NCBI GenBank assembly: GCA_030066075.1
Contig: JASJCH010000006.1
Span: 1 to 40,347, forward strand
Direction: 5' to 3'
Length of the DNA: 40,347 bases
Source: Woeseiaceae bacterium
GTDB lineage: Bacteria; Pseudomonadota; Gammaproteobacteria; Steroidobacterales; Woeseiaceae
The translations under genes and the position numbers were made by a program. Below the pieces are notes generated by a model. That model saw nothing but the letters and a program-made list of their open reading frames with translations, did no database searches and had not been told where the DNA came from. Of the stretch, positions 1-8,157 are shown one piece after another. The first letter of the stretch is position 1. The number at the start of each line of letters is the position of its first letter.

Positions 1-1
1 G

Positions 2-259
2 CAGGAGGAGCTGCAGCGTGCCGCCGAGCAGGCGGCCCAGGAGGAGCAGCAGGTGGCGCAGCAGCAACTCACGCCCGAAGAGCTCGAGGCGCTGAGGCGT
101 GAGCAGGAACAGCAGCAGGCCATGGAACAGTGGCTGCGGCGAATTCCCAACGACCCGGGTGGCCTGCTGCGGCGCAAGTTCCGTTACCAGTATCAGAAGA
201 CCGGCAAGGACCAGGACGGCAACAACACCTGGCCCGACGACGAGGTGCAACCGTGGTAG
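2..259 (+). CDS. VWA/TPR protein of the Bat operon (BatB/BatC type), C-terminal fragment
   Basis: The reading frame is open from the left edge, so the N terminus and main domains are missing. The visible part is a Gln/Glu-rich low-complexity stretch followed by the ending RRIPNDPGGLLRRKFRYQYQ. From memory of the family, this ending is typical of the TPR-containing BatB/BatC proteins of gammaproteobacterial aerotolerance (Bat) operons. These are membrane proteins with a von Willebrand factor A domain and a periplasmic TPR region. The next gene is batD and overlaps this one by 7 bases, as expected in a Bat operon. The upstream genes (MoxR ATPase, DUF58 protein, BatA) would lie outside the window. 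The family is fairly certain; whether the whole gene is a BatB-BatC fusion or a separate BatC cannot be seen. Confidence 0.75.
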   Translation, partial: QEELQRAAEQAAQEEQQVAQQQLTPEELEALRREQEQQQAMEQWLRRIPNDPGGLLRRKFRYQYQKTGKDQDGNNTWPDDEVQPW

Positions 260-1935
260 ATATCCGCAAGCGCAACTTTGGCTGGCTGACCGTCATCGCG
301 CTCTTGCTGGGCGTACAGGCGGCGGGCGCCGCCGTCGTGACACGCGTGGACCGCGCCGACATCGAGCTCAACGAGTCTTTCACGCTCGAGGTCATCAGCG
401 ACGAGATCATCGATGTACAGCCCAACATCTCGGTGCTGGAGCAGGACTTTTTTGTCGGCCAGGGCAGCCAGCTCAGTAATACGACAATCGTCAACGGCCA
501 GATTCGGCGCAGCAAGACCTGGACCTACGTCCTGATGCCGAGGCGCGCGGGCGACATCACGATTCCGGCCATATCGGTCGGTAGTGAGCAAAGTGAGCCG
601 CTAATGATCAAGGTCAGCGAACCCACCTACGCGCCGCCGGGCCAGGCCGAAGTCTTCGTTACGGCCGAGGTCGACTTCGATGAAGCCTACGTGCAGGCGC
701 AGGTGCTGCTGTCGGTGAAGATCTATCGCTCGGTGGCCACGCGCCAGCCGGCCCTGCGGGATCCGACCGTGAGCGGCGTCGAGGTGCTGAGCGAGCTCGC
801 CGGCGACGACCGTTCTTATGAAGCGATCATCGACGGCACGGCTTACAACGTCGTCGAGCGCGTCTATGCGCTGTATCCGCAGGAGAGCGGCACGATCGCG
901 ATATCGCCGGCGAAGTTCGAGGCTCGCGTGCTGCGTAATGGCCGAATCACGGGTCGCAAGGTCTTCGAGTCGGAGCCCCTGAGCGTGACGATCCTGCCGA
1001 TCCCCGAGCGCCCGGCGGACTATCCCGACGCGGCGTGGTTGCCGGCGAAAGACCTGGAGCTGTCGGAAGACTGGTCGCGCGACGTTGCCGAAGTGAAGGC
1101 CGGCGAGCCACTGACGCGCCGTGTGTCGATCAGCGCACTCGGGCAGCTGGAAACCCAGATTCCGGCCCTCGACCCGCCGGCGACCCCGGGTATCAACGTC
1201 TACCCTGACAAACCCGACCTGACGCGGACGATCGAGGCCGGCGGCATTCGCGGCATGCGCAGCGACCAGTACGCCATGATCGGCGTGACCGCAGGTACGG
1301 TCGTGTTGCCGGCGCTCGACGTTCCCTGGTGGAACACGCGCACCGGGGAATGGGAGGTCGCCACGTTGCCCGAGAGGACCATCGCCGTGCTGCCGTCCGC
1401 CGAGGCGCCGACGCCGGGCCCGGAGCCGGACGCTGCAACCGATACGACGGACGAGGCCGCGGCGGCGACCGACGCGTCGCCGGCGTTGCCCGCCTCGTTC
1501 TGGCGCCGTGCCGCCGAGCTGCTCGCCGCCCTGTGGGTGGTGACCCTGCTGGCCTGGTGGTGGACGTCGCGGCCGGTGAAACGCGAGCCGCGCCAACCTG
1601 CGCCAATGCCGCTGCACAAGCAGCAGTCACGCCTGCTCAAGGAGGCCCGCAAGGCGGCGCGCGCGGGCGACGGCAATGGCGTCAAGCAGTCGTTGTTGCA
1701 GTGGGCCGCGATCGAATGGCCTGATGATGCTCCGCGCAGCCTCGGCAACCTGGCCGGACGCGTGTCGGCGGATCTTGCCGGGGAGCTGCAGCGGTTCTCG
1801 AGTTTGAGCTATGGACCGCAGCCGGGTGATTTCGACGGTGAGGCGCTGGCCCGCGCCATACGCAGTTTCTCGGTGCTCAAGCCGGACCGTGCGTCCGATG
1901 ACGAGTCGCTGCCGCCGCTGATGCCGGCAAGCTGA
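253..1935 (+). CDS. batD: BatD family protein
   Basis: About 560 residues, matching the size and layout of BatD (PF13584): a signal peptide (residues 2-26, hydrophobic LTVIALLLGVQAAGA), a long periplasmic part of beta-sandwich repeats, one transmembrane segment near residue 425 (LLAALWVVTLLAWWW) and a basic cytoplasmic tail of about 120 residues. BatD is thought to act with BatA, BatB and BatC in an envelope complex linked to stress and oxygen tolerance; its chemistry is unknown. The GTG at 253 was chosen because the signal peptide starts right there and the codon overlaps the upstream TAG (GTGGTAG), implying translational coupling. Starts further upstream in the same frame would place a non-signal sequence in front. 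The gene ends 4 bases before the convergent glyoxalase gene. Confidence 0.85.
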   Translation: MVDIRKRNFGWLTVIALLLGVQAAGAAVVTRVDRADIELNESFTLEVISDEIIDVQPNISVLEQDFFVGQGSQLSNTTIVNGQIRRSKTWTYVLMPRRAGDITIPAISVGSEQSEPLMIKVSEPTYAPPGQAEVFVTAEVDFDEAYVQAQVLLSVKIYRSVATRQPALRDPTVSGVEVLSELAGDDRSYEAIIDGTAYNVVERVYALYPQESGTIAISPAKFEARVLRNGRITGRKVFESEPLSVTILPIPERPADYPDAAWLPAKDLELSEDWSRDVAEVKAGEPLTRRVSISALGQLETQIPALDPPATPGINVYPDKPDLTRTIEAGGIRGMRSDQYAMIGVTAGTVVLPALDVPWWNTRTGEWEVATLPERTIAVLPSAEAPTPGPEPDAATDTTDEAAAATDASPALPASFWRRAAELLAALWVVTLLAWWWTSRPVKREPRQPAPMPLHKQQSRLLKEARKAARAGDGNGVKQSLLQWAAIEWPDDAPRSLGNLAGRVSADLAGELQRFSSLSYGPQPGDFDGEALARAIRSFSVLKPDRASDDESLPPLMPAS

Positions 1936-1939
1936 GCGG

Positions 1940-2359
1940 CTACCAGCTGCCCGAGTTCTCCATCGACAACCACGGCTCCTGCGGCGGCAGGGCGTCGCCT
2001 TTCTGCAGCAGTTCGACCGAGATGTTGTCCGGCGAGCGTACGAACGCCATGCGGCCGTCGCGGGGCGGCCGGTTTATGGTCACGCCACCGTCCATGAGTT
2101 TCTGGCACAGCGCATAAATGTCATCGACCCGGTAGGCGAGGTGGCCGAAATTGCGGCCCTCGCCGTATTCCTCGGGGTCCCAGTTGTAGGTGAGTTCGAC
2201 CTGTGCGTCCTCGTCGCCGGGCGCCGCGAGGAACACGAGCGTGAACCGGCCCTGCTCGTTCTCGTAGCGGCGCAGTTCGGTGAGGCCGAGCTTGTCGCAG
2301 TAGAAGTCGAGCGATTCGTCAATGTTGGTGACGCGTACCATAGTGTGGAGATATTTCAT
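1940..2359 (-). CDS. gloA: Glyoxalase I (lactoylglutathione lyase), VOC superfamily
   Basis: 139 residues, the usual size of single-domain GloA. The enzyme isomerises the hemithioacetal of methylglyoxal and glutathione to S-lactoylglutathione in the cytoplasm. The N terminus [10 protein letters not shown] and the motifs [15 protein letters not shown] and SVELLQ are glyoxalase I signatures. All four metal ligands appear present: His5, Glu55, His73 and Glu116. The short length and the Gly-rich region before His73 resemble the Ni-dependent bacterial class. The start at 2359 is preferred over upstream in-frame ATGs, because the conserved ligand His5 fits it exactly and earlier starts would run through the divergent HAD gene. 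No clear ribosome binding site is visible. The protein could be another VOC enzyme, but the full ligand set makes GloA most likely. Confidence 0.85.
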   Translation of the reverse strand: MKYLHTMVRVTNIDESLDFYCDKLGLTELRRYENEQGRFTLVFLAAPGDEDAQVELTYNWDPEEYGEGRNFGHLAYRVDDIYALCQKLMDGGVTINRPPRDGRMAFVRSPDNISVELLQKGDALPPQEPWLSMENSGSW

Positions 2360-2373
2360 GACACAATAGTGTC
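2360..2373. promoter_or_regulatory. Perfect dyad GACAC-AATA-GTGTC filling a divergent gap
   Basis: The start codons of gloA (minus) and the HAD gene (plus) are only 16 bases apart. Fourteen of those bases form a perfect 5-base inverted repeat around AATA. It could be an operator or part of two overlapping promoters. Neither gene has a recognisable Shine-Dalgarno sequence, so leaderless transcripts are possible. The symmetry is seen directly; a regulatory role is inferred. Confidence 0.35.
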
Positions 2374-2375
2374 CC

Positions 2376-3068
2376 ATGCAGGGCATCCGCACAATAACGC
2401 TCGACCTCGACGATACGCTGTGGCCGATTTCCCCGGTCATCATTCGCGCCGAGCAGGGGCTGTATGAATGGCTGCAGGAACACTATCCGCGGATCACCAG
2501 CCGCTATTCGGGGCGCGACCTGCTGCAGCAGCGACTCGATGTCGCTGCCGAATTTCCCGACAAGAGTCACGACTTCACCTTCATGCGCCGCGAGGTGCTG
2601 GCGCGCGTTGCCGAGGCGGTCGGCTACGGGACTGACTATGTCGACGACGCCATGGAAGTCTTCATGGCGCATAGGAACGACGTCGAGATGTTCCCTGAAG
2701 TCCGTCCGGCCCTCGAGCAGCTCGGTCGGCGCTACCGCGTAGTCGCCGTGACCAACGGCAACGCCAGCCTGGAGCGCATCGGGATCCGTGAGCTCTTTGA
2801 CGGCGTCGTGTCCGCCTCCACTGCCGGGGCCGCGAAGCCGGCGCAGAGGATCTTCGATGCGGCGGTCGAGATCGGCGGGGCCGACGCGCACGAAACCTTG
2901 CATGTCGGCGACCATCCCGAGTGCGATGTCGACGGCGCCAACAACGCGGGCCTGAGGACCGCGTGGGTCAATCGTGCGGGCGCCGAGTGGCCGGATCACC
3001 TGCAGCGCCCGGACGTCATCGTCAGGGACATTGGTGAGCTGCTGGCGTTGTTAGGGAAAGATCATTGA
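2376..3068 (+). CDS. HAD-superfamily phosphatase (YigB/YjjG-like)
   Basis: 230 residues with all four HAD motifs. Motif I is DLDDTLW, with nucleophile Asp10 and acid Asp12. Motif II is VAVTNGNA. The motif III lysine is in AAKPAQRIF. Motif IV is GDHPECD. A helical cap lies between motifs I and II (about residues 18-95), as in subfamily IA. The overall pattern, including the TNGNA segment and the phrase HVGDH, resembles E. coli YigB, a phosphatase of the riboflavin intermediate 5-amino-6-(5-phospho-ribitylamino)uracil and of other sugar phosphates. The substrate here cannot be assigned. The stop codon overlaps the TTG start of the next gene (TTGA), so the two are probably translated together. 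The start has no clear ribosome binding site. Confidence 0.85.
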   Translation: MQGIRTITLDLDDTLWPISPVIIRAEQGLYEWLQEHYPRITSRYSGRDLLQQRLDVAAEFPDKSHDFTFMRREVLARVAEAVGYGTDYVDDAMEVFMAHRNDVEMFPEVRPALEQLGRRYRVVAVTNGNASLERIGIRELFDGVVSASTAGAAKPAQRIFDAAVEIGGADAHETLHVGDHPECDVDGANNAGLRTAWVNRAGAEWPDHLQRPDVIVRDIGELLALLGKDH

Positions 3069-3970
3069 TCGACCTGCCGCTCGTGCTGTACATCCCGGGC
3101 CTGCTGCCCAAGCCCGAACCCCGCGCGCATCGCGACGCGCTGTTCCGCTGCCTGCTTGCAGGCGTTCGCCGGATCGACGAGCAGGTGGCGCTCGATATTG
3201 CGTCAAACCTGCATTGCTTCGACCTGGTGTCCTGGACGTTCGACTTCTATGGCGAGCATCGCGATATCGGCATTGACCTGGCGGCCATCGAGGACGTGAT
3301 CGGACAACCGGAGGCCGCTGACCGCGATCTCGCCGAAGCATCCAGCTGGCGCCGACGGCTGGCGCGCTGGGTGTTTTCGATTGCCGACTTTATGCCGTTC
3401 CTGATTCCACACATTGCCGACGAGCGCCTCGAGCTGCACCTGAACGACCTGCATCGTTACCTGCGCAACCGCAATGACATTGCCGATCACGCCCGGCAGA
3501 TGCTCAAGATCCCGCTGCGTGCGGCGGCCGAGTCCGGCCGGCCGGTACTGCTGATCGGCCACAGCATGGGTTCGGTCATCGCCTGGGACAGCCTGTGGCA
3601 GATGTCGCGCCGCGACGGCGACGACGTGCGCGTCGACACCCTGCTGACGATGGGCAGCCCGCTGGGCCAGCGTTACATTCAGAACAGGCTGCAGGGCAGG
3701 TCGAAGGTGGGAGAACGTCGCTACCCGAAGGGAATCGGTCGCTGGATCAACCTGTCAGCCGTCGGCGACCTGACGTCCGTGGACCCGCACCTCGCCAACG
3801 ATTTCGCGGCGATGGTGAAATACGGCCTCGTCGACGTGATCGAGGACCACCTGATCTTCAACTGGTTCCGCCTCGACGGCGTGCTCAACGTCCACGCGGA
3901 GTATGGCTACCTCGTCAACGCCGTCACCGCTCGAATTGTGACGGACTGGTGGAAAAGCCAAAGGGCGTAG
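3065..3970 (+). CDS. Alpha/beta hydrolase fold protein (esterase/lipase-like)
   Basis: 301 residues. Residues 5-12 (PLVLYIPG) look like the first core strand and its turn. The nucleophile elbow is GHSMGS with Ser167, preceded by the hydrophobic strand PVLLI. A TMGSPLG segment follows near residue 195, as in lipases and in proteins that recognise acyl or peptide substrates. A catalytic His may lie in the C-terminal part (VNVHAEYG-like region). The substrate is unknown. There is no signal peptide, so it is probably cytoplasmic. The start is a TTG overlapping the upstream stop codon (TTGA); no other start fits. The stop codon TAG lies inside the left arm of the hairpin repeat at 3962-4044. Confidence 0.75.
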   Translation: MIDLPLVLYIPGLLPKPEPRAHRDALFRCLLAGVRRIDEQVALDIASNLHCFDLVSWTFDFYGEHRDIGIDLAAIEDVIGQPEAADRDLAEASSWRRRLARWVFSIADFMPFLIPHIADERLELHLNDLHRYLRNRNDIADHARQMLKIPLRAAAESGRPVLLIGHSMGSVIAWDSLWQMSRRDGDDVRVDTLLTMGSPLGQRYIQNRLQGRSKVGERRYPKGIGRWINLSAVGDLTSVDPHLANDFAAMVKYGLVDVIEDHLIFNWFRLDGVLNVHAEYGYLVNAVTARIVTDWWKSQRA

Positions 3971-4044
3971 CCCGGGAGGCCTTCACCGGAAGTCACCCGC
4001 AGCGAAGCGAGGCATGGAGGTGAAGGCCTCCCGGGCTACGCTCT
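3962..4044. repeat. Hairpin repeat with conserved 41-base core, copy 1
   Basis: Arms of 26 bases (3962-3987 and 4019-4044) pair along their whole length with a single G-T pair. They enclose a 31-base loop (3988-4018). The loop plus the innermost 5 bases of each arm (41 bases) recurs with one change at 29891-29931, whereas the outer arms are unrelated in sequence to those of copy 2. The element lies between two convergent genes, and the upstream hydrolase's TAG stop is inside the left arm. It may act in transcription termination or mRNA 3'-end protection. There is no T tract after it, so it is not a classical intrinsic terminator. Confidence 0.8.
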
Positions 4045-4048
4045 GTGA

Positions 4049-5521
4049 CTACTGCGCGGTATCGAGATTCGGCCGGATGACGATGTCGATGCGACGATTC
4101 CGTTTGCGGCCGGATTCGGTTTCGTTCGAGGCAACGGGTCGCGTCTCGCCATAACCGGTTGCGATCAGCCGGTACGACGGGATGCGCATCGCGTTGATCA
4201 TGTACTGCTGTACGGACTCGGCGCGCTGCTGGGACAGTTTCTGGTTGAGGTCGTCACCGCCGAACGAATCGGTATGGCCCTCGATGATCAACTCGCTGCG
4301 CGGGAACACGTCGATCGCTTTCTCCACCTTGGCGAGCAGGTCGAAGCTCTCCGGCTTGATCTGCGCCTTGCCGCTATCGAAGGTGAGGCCCGTCAGGCGC
4401 AGGATGATGTTGTCGCCCTCCCGGAACACGCGCGCCTCGGACGGCTGGAACATCTTCTCGACCTGCGCGAACTGTTCTTTGACGCGAGCCTGCGCTTCCA
4501 GGCGCTGGATCAGCGCGGCGCGCTCCTCGGTCGCGCCGCCAAGGCGCTCGTCGAGGGCGGCCATTTCCTCGGCCATCTCGGCGAGGCGTGTCTCGTTCTC
4601 GGCGTTCTCCTGGCCGAGCGCCTGGTTCTGGTTGTTGAGATTCTCGATGTGGGCGACCAGTGCCAGCGCGAGCTGGTCTGGCCCGTCCTGCATGTCGGGC
4701 ACGATGTCGGCCGCGCCGGCAATATCCCGCATTGGCTTTTCCCACTGCAACACGAGTTCTTCGGCCGTCATGTCGCGATCGCGGACCTTGCGAACGATTT
4801 CCGAGAGGTAAATTGCGTGCTTTGCTTCGTAATTGGCCTGGCGCGCGAGGCTTCGCGGCAGGTCGGTATCGTAGCGGTTCTCGTTGAGTTCACGCTCGGC
4901 GTCGGCCAGCAGCTGCTTGGCCTTGCCCAGCGTGATCGGCGCATAGCGCCCGACCCGTGCGCGGTCGGCCTGCGCCAGCAGTTGGCGCGTCTCGGTCAGG
5001 TACTGAGCCTTGATAGCAACGAGTTCGGCGTCACGGTAGAGGCTGGTGGCCTCGATGTCGCGTCGCTTCGAACCCTTCAGGTCGCCGCGCTCCAGCAGGC
5101 GGATCGCCTCGCCGAATTTGCGCTGCGCTTCCTCCCAGATTTCCGGCGCCAGCTGCGGCGCCTGGGCATTGGCCGCATCCTGGCGGCTCTTCATGACCTG
5201 GGCGAGGGCGGTTGAGGCGAGTTCGGCCGCGGTTGTCGCCGTTTTGAAGTGGCGCGCCGCGTCCGCCGCGTTCGAACGTACCGTCTCGATATTGCGGCCG
5301 CGATCGAGCGCCATTTCAGCGTCGCGGTACTCGTCCAGACCGCGCGCGTAGCTGCGCGGTGCGAGCAGCTGGGCGTCGGCGGCGTCGGCGGCCGCCTTGG
5401 CAGCGTCCGCCTCCTTGAAGAAGGTCTTGCGAAGTTCATCGTCCTGGGCAAAGCCAGTGGCGGCAGCCAGCAACAAGGCTGCCACTAGCAACCAACGAAC
5501 GAATCGATTGTGATCGGTCAT
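4049..5521 (-). CDS. OmpA-family protein with long coiled-coil region
   Basis: 490 residues. A signal peptide (residues 9-25, WLLVAALLLAAATGFA) is followed by a long Ala/Glu/Arg-rich helical region (about 28-360) with heptad-like stretches, and then a C-terminal OmpA peptidoglycan-binding domain (about 385-485, PF00691). Hallmarks of that domain are LTFDSGKAQIKPES, IEGHTDSFG and LSQQRAESV. The protein should be periplasmic or outer-membrane associated and bind the peptide stem of peptidoglycan through its OmpA domain. A DUF4398-like N-terminal helical module is possible but not certain. The start at 5521 is an ATG directly before the signal peptide. The 250 bases between it and the divergent small gene at 5772 must hold both promoters; no convincing promoter pair was found there. 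Confidence 0.85.
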   Translation of the reverse strand: MTDHNRFVRWLLVAALLLAAATGFAQDDELRKTFFKEADAAKAAADAADAQLLAPRSYARGLDEYRDAEMALDRGRNIETVRSNAADAARHFKTATTAAELASTALAQVMKSRQDAANAQAPQLAPEIWEEAQRKFGEAIRLLERGDLKGSKRRDIEATSLYRDAELVAIKAQYLTETRQLLAQADRARVGRYAPITLGKAKQLLADAERELNENRYDTDLPRSLARQANYEAKHAIYLSEIVRKVRDRDMTAEELVLQWEKPMRDIAGAADIVPDMQDGPDQLALALVAHIENLNNQNQALGQENAENETRLAEMAEEMAALDERLGGATEERAALIQRLEAQARVKEQFAQVEKMFQPSEARVFREGDNIILRLTGLTFDSGKAQIKPESFDLLAKVEKAIDVFPRSELIIEGHTDSFGGDDLNQKLSQQRAESVQQYMINAMRIPSYRLIATGYGETRPVASNETESGRKRNRRIDIVIRPNLDTAQ

Positions 5522-5771
5522 GTGTTCCGTTCCTGCAATGGTTCTGACAGAAACCGCCCAAGCGGTAGGCAGTTACGGTCGGATGTTACATATGCCACAG
5601 CGCCAAATCTGTGCGGCGCGTCGCCGAATTGCGCGAATTTTACGCCCGTACAGTTTGTCGCGCGACCACAATATTGCTGCAGCGCAGCATTTTGACCGAT
5701 CAGATTATGCAAAGTCGAAATTTGTGCTCTGCTTCACAGATGGTCCCCGGGACGCCGCGTAGTCTAGAACC

Positions 5772-5969
5772 ATGTCCGCGAAGTACTACACACAGTTCAT
5801 CCTGACCGACGCGCATTACCGCGGCGGTAACGAGTTCAGCGGTGTGATCGAGTTGAGTCAGCCGATGGATTCGAATACGGATGCGCGGGACATTGAAGCC
5901 GTATTGGCACGCAATTTCGACCTCCGCCGCAACGCGGTGAAGCTGGTGAGCTGGTCGCGGTTGCACTGA
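5772..5969 (+). CDS. Small protein of unknown function, 65 residues
   Basis: A compact soluble protein, not recognised. It begins MSAKYYTQFILTDAHYRGG and alternates strands and helices (for example DIEAVLARNFDLRR), with no signal peptide or membrane segment. Codon use matches the neighbouring genes, with G/C-rich third positions. The gene is followed by a strong intrinsic terminator at 6004-6030, which supports it being a separate transcription unit ahead of lipA. In E. coli this position before lipA/lipB is held by YbeD (DUF493), but this sequence does not resemble YbeD. The start has no strong Shine-Dalgarno sequence, so reality of the gene is likely but not certain. Confidence 0.6.
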   Translation: MSAKYYTQFILTDAHYRGGNEFSGVIELSQPMDSNTDARDIEAVLARNFDLRRNAVKLVSWSRLH

Positions 5970-6003
5970 ACACTTCTGGCGCGACACTGATTCCCCCTGA
6001 CTC

Positions 6004-6030
6004 TCCCGGCCTCGGCCGGGATTTTTTTTT
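6004..6030 (+). terminator. Rho-independent terminator after the small gene
   Basis: A perfect 8-base GC-rich stem (TCCCGGCC / GGCCGGGA) is followed immediately by nine T residues. It lies 34 bases after the stop of the 65-residue gene and ahead of lipA, so it isolates lipA transcription from upstream. Confidence 0.88.
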
Positions 6031-6034
6031 GCGC

Positions 6035-6040
6035 TACAAT
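6035..6040 (+). promoter_or_regulatory. Possible -10 box of lipA (TACAAT)
   Basis: TACAAT matches the sigma-70 -10 consensus at five of six positions. It lies just after the terminator T tract and 31 bases before the preferred lipA start. The matching -35 region would fall inside the terminator stem and is poor. If real, transcription would start near 6047, which excludes the upstream ATG at 6039 and favours the ATG at 6072. Confidence 0.35.
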
Positions 6041-6071
6041 GCTCGGCCGCCCGCGCAATATCAGCACTGAG

Positions 6072-7073
6072 ATGAGTACCGAAAAACGCTTTCGCGGAAT
6101 ACCGATCGTCCAGAGTGGTGCCAAGTACCAGACCGACGAGGGTTTCTCCGCGATCAAGAACGGCGTGAAGAATCGCCGTGACGCCGAACCCCTGGTCCGA
6201 GGCGAGAAGCCCAAGTGGCTGCGGGCCAAGATGCCCACGGGCAAGGGATACTCGGCGGTCAACAAGATCGTCGACGAGCATCGGCTCAGCACCGTTTGCG
6301 AAGAGAGCATGTGTCCCAACATCGGCGAATGCTGGAATGCCGGGACGGCAACGATCATGGTAATGGGCTCGGTTTGCACGCGGGCGTGCCGTTTCTGCGC
6401 CGTGGACACGGGTAACCCCAAGGGCTGGCTCGACCCCGAAGAGCCGGCGAACACGGGTCGGGCGGTACGCCTCATGGGCCTGGAGTATGTCGTCATTACA
6501 TCCGTCGACCGCGACGACCTCGAGGACGGCGGCGCGGCGCATTACGCGGCTTGCGTCCGCGAGATCAAGCGCCAGAACCCGAGCACGGCCGTGGAAGCGT
6601 TAACGCCGGACTTCAATGGAGTCGAGGCTCACGTCGAGACGGTCGTCGATTCCGGACTCGAGGTATTTGCCCAGAATGTCGAGACCGTGCGCCGGCTCAC
6701 GCACCCGGTGCGGGATCCCCGCGCAGGCTACGAGCAGACGATCGATGTCCTGCGTCACGCCAAGCAGCACCGCCCCGACGTGCTGACCAAGACCAGTCTC
6801 ATGCTGGGCCTCGGCGAGCGCGACAATGAGATCCTGCAGACGATGGACGATTTGCGCGATGCGGGTGTGGATATCCTGACGCTGGGGCAATACCTGCGCC
6901 CGACGCCGAATCACCTTGCCGTCCAGCGCTACGTGACGCCCGGGCAGTTCGACCAGTACCGGCGCGAGGGTCTCGAAAAGGGCTTTCTCGAGGTGGTTGC
7001 AGGACCCATGGTGCGTTCGAGCTACCGGGCCGAGCAGGTACTCCTCAAAAACAACGTCGGCCTCGCGGTATGA
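6072..7073 (+). CDS. lipA: Lipoyl synthase
   Basis: Radical SAM enzyme that inserts two sulfurs at C6 and C8 of protein-bound octanoyl groups to form lipoyl cofactors. About 333 residues. The auxiliary 4Fe-4S cluster cysteines are Cys76, Cys81 and Cys87 (in [12 protein letters not shown]), and the radical SAM CxxxCxxC motif is Cys102, Cys106, Cys109 (CTRACRFC). The C-terminal RSSYRAE carries the serine that ligates the auxiliary cluster in the family. The start at 6072 gives [13 protein letters not shown] and agrees with the possible promoter at 6035-6040; an ATG at 6039 would add 11 residues. The gene overlaps sohB by 4 bases (ATGA). Its usual partner lipB is not next to it. Confidence 0.95.
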   Translation: MSTEKRFRGIPIVQSGAKYQTDEGFSAIKNGVKNRRDAEPLVRGEKPKWLRAKMPTGKGYSAVNKIVDEHRLSTVCEESMCPNIGECWNAGTATIMVMGSVCTRACRFCAVDTGNPKGWLDPEEPANTGRAVRLMGLEYVVITSVDRDDLEDGGAAHYAACVREIKRQNPSTAVEALTPDFNGVEAHVETVVDSGLEVFAQNVETVRRLTHPVRDPRAGYEQTIDVLRHAKQHRPDVLTKTSLMLGLGERDNEILQTMDDLRDAGVDILTLGQYLRPTPNHLAVQRYVTPGQFDQYRREGLEKGFLEVVAGPMVRSSYRAEQVLLKNNVGLAV

Positions 7074-8089
7074 CCGAGTTTTTCTTCGATTACGGCCTGT
7101 TCCTGGCCAAGGTCGTGACCGTCGTGCTCGGCGCCGTGGTGGTCATCGGGGTAGCGGCGGCGGCCGGGCGCAAGTCCCACCAGGACGGACTCGAGGTCGA
7201 AGACCTCAACAAGAAATACAAGACCCTCGCCGGAGTGCTGCGCAAGGCCGTGCTCAACAAGGAAGAGCGCAAGAAAGAAGCAAAAGAGGAAAAAAAGCGC
7301 GCCAAGGCCGAGGCGAAGCAGCCATCGGTCAAGCCGCGCAGTTTCGTCATCCACTTCAAGGGCGACCTCAAGGCCAGCGCAGTGCCTTCGCTGCGCGAGG
7401 AAGTCAGTGCGGTGCTCGACGTCGCGCGGGAACAGGATGAAGTCATCGTCTGTCTCGAGAACCACGGCGGCATGGTGCACGAACATGGGCTGGCGGCGTC
7501 GCAGCTGGCGCGCATCCGCGACCGCGGGATTCCGCTGATCGTGTGTGTCGACAAGGTCGCCGCGAGCGGCGGCTACCTTATGGCCTGTGTCGCATCGAGG
7601 ATCTACGCAGCCCCGTTCGCCATTCTCGGGTCGATCGGCGTGCTCGCGCAAATACCCAATTTCAATCGCATGCTCGACGAGCATGGCGTCGATTTCGAGC
7701 AGATCACGGCGGGCAAGTACAAGCGCACGGTGACGATGTTCGGCAAGAACACCGACGAGGATCGCGCCAAGCTCAAGGAAGAGCTCGAAGACGTGCATAC
7801 CCTGTTCAAGGCCGCCGTCAGCAAGTACCGACCCGACCTCGACCTGGACAAGATCGCCACGGGCGAGCACTGGTACGGCACGCGCGCGCTGGAGCTTGGC
7901 CTGGCCGATGAGCTCAGGACCAGCGATGAAGTCCTGGCGGAGCGCGTCGCGGAACGCGACCTCTATGCGTTGCGCTACCGGATTCGCCAGCCGCTGCAGA
8001 AGCGCATCATGTCGAACGTCGACGGTGTGCTGGAAAAGGCCGATGCGGCCGGCTGGCGCCGCAAGTTCGAGTCGCGCTTGCCGCGCTAG
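7070..8089 (+). CDS. sohB: Inner-membrane serine protease SohB (S49 family)
   Basis: 339 residues, matching SohB. An N-terminal membrane segment (about residues 10-30, [19 protein letters not shown]) is followed by a Lys/Glu-rich linker (about 45-85) of the S49_N type and a ClpP-fold protease domain. The nucleophile Ser166 lies in [13 protein letters not shown], and the general-base lysine in AGKYKRTVT (about residue 218). SohB is a signal peptide peptidase-like protease working at the periplasmic side of the inner membrane. Start and stop overlap with lipA (ATGA), implying coupled translation; lipA and sohB have no obvious functional link. The identification rests on the domain order and both catalytic residues. 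Confidence 0.9.
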   Translation: MTEFFFDYGLFLAKVVTVVLGAVVVIGVAAAAGRKSHQDGLEVEDLNKKYKTLAGVLRKAVLNKEERKKEAKEEKKRAKAEAKQPSVKPRSFVIHFKGDLKASAVPSLREEVSAVLDVAREQDEVIVCLENHGGMVHEHGLAASQLARIRDRGIPLIVCVDKVAASGGYLMACVASRIYAAPFAILGSIGVLAQIPNFNRMLDEHGVDFEQITAGKYKRTVTMFGKNTDEDRAKLKEELEDVHTLFKAAVSKYRPDLDLDKIATGEHWYGTRALELGLADELRTSDEVLAERVAERDLYALRYRIRQPLQKRIMSNVDGVLEKADAAGWRRKFESRLPR

Positions 8090-8157
8090 GAACCGACGGG
8101 GCTCAAAATTGTCGTAAACTGCAGGTAGCGAGAAACCGTGACGATCCGGGCTTTTCC

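Noticed and set aside
601-1617. Long minus-strand open frame opposite batD
   Set aside because: Shadow of a high-GC coding gene; its translation is Arg/His/Gly-rich without any recognisable motif.
3962-4044. Integron attC site or Rho-independent terminator
   Set aside because: No attC core sequences and no T tract after the stem; the conserved loop is shared with copy 2 instead.
4274-5215. 313-codon plus-strand frame inside the OmpA-like gene
   Set aside because: Antisense shadow; the minus-strand gene has a signal peptide and OmpA domain.
5700-6542. 280-codon minus-strand frame covering the small gene and the lipA start
   Set aside because: Runs through a real terminator and opposite lipA; no motif and no ribosome binding site.
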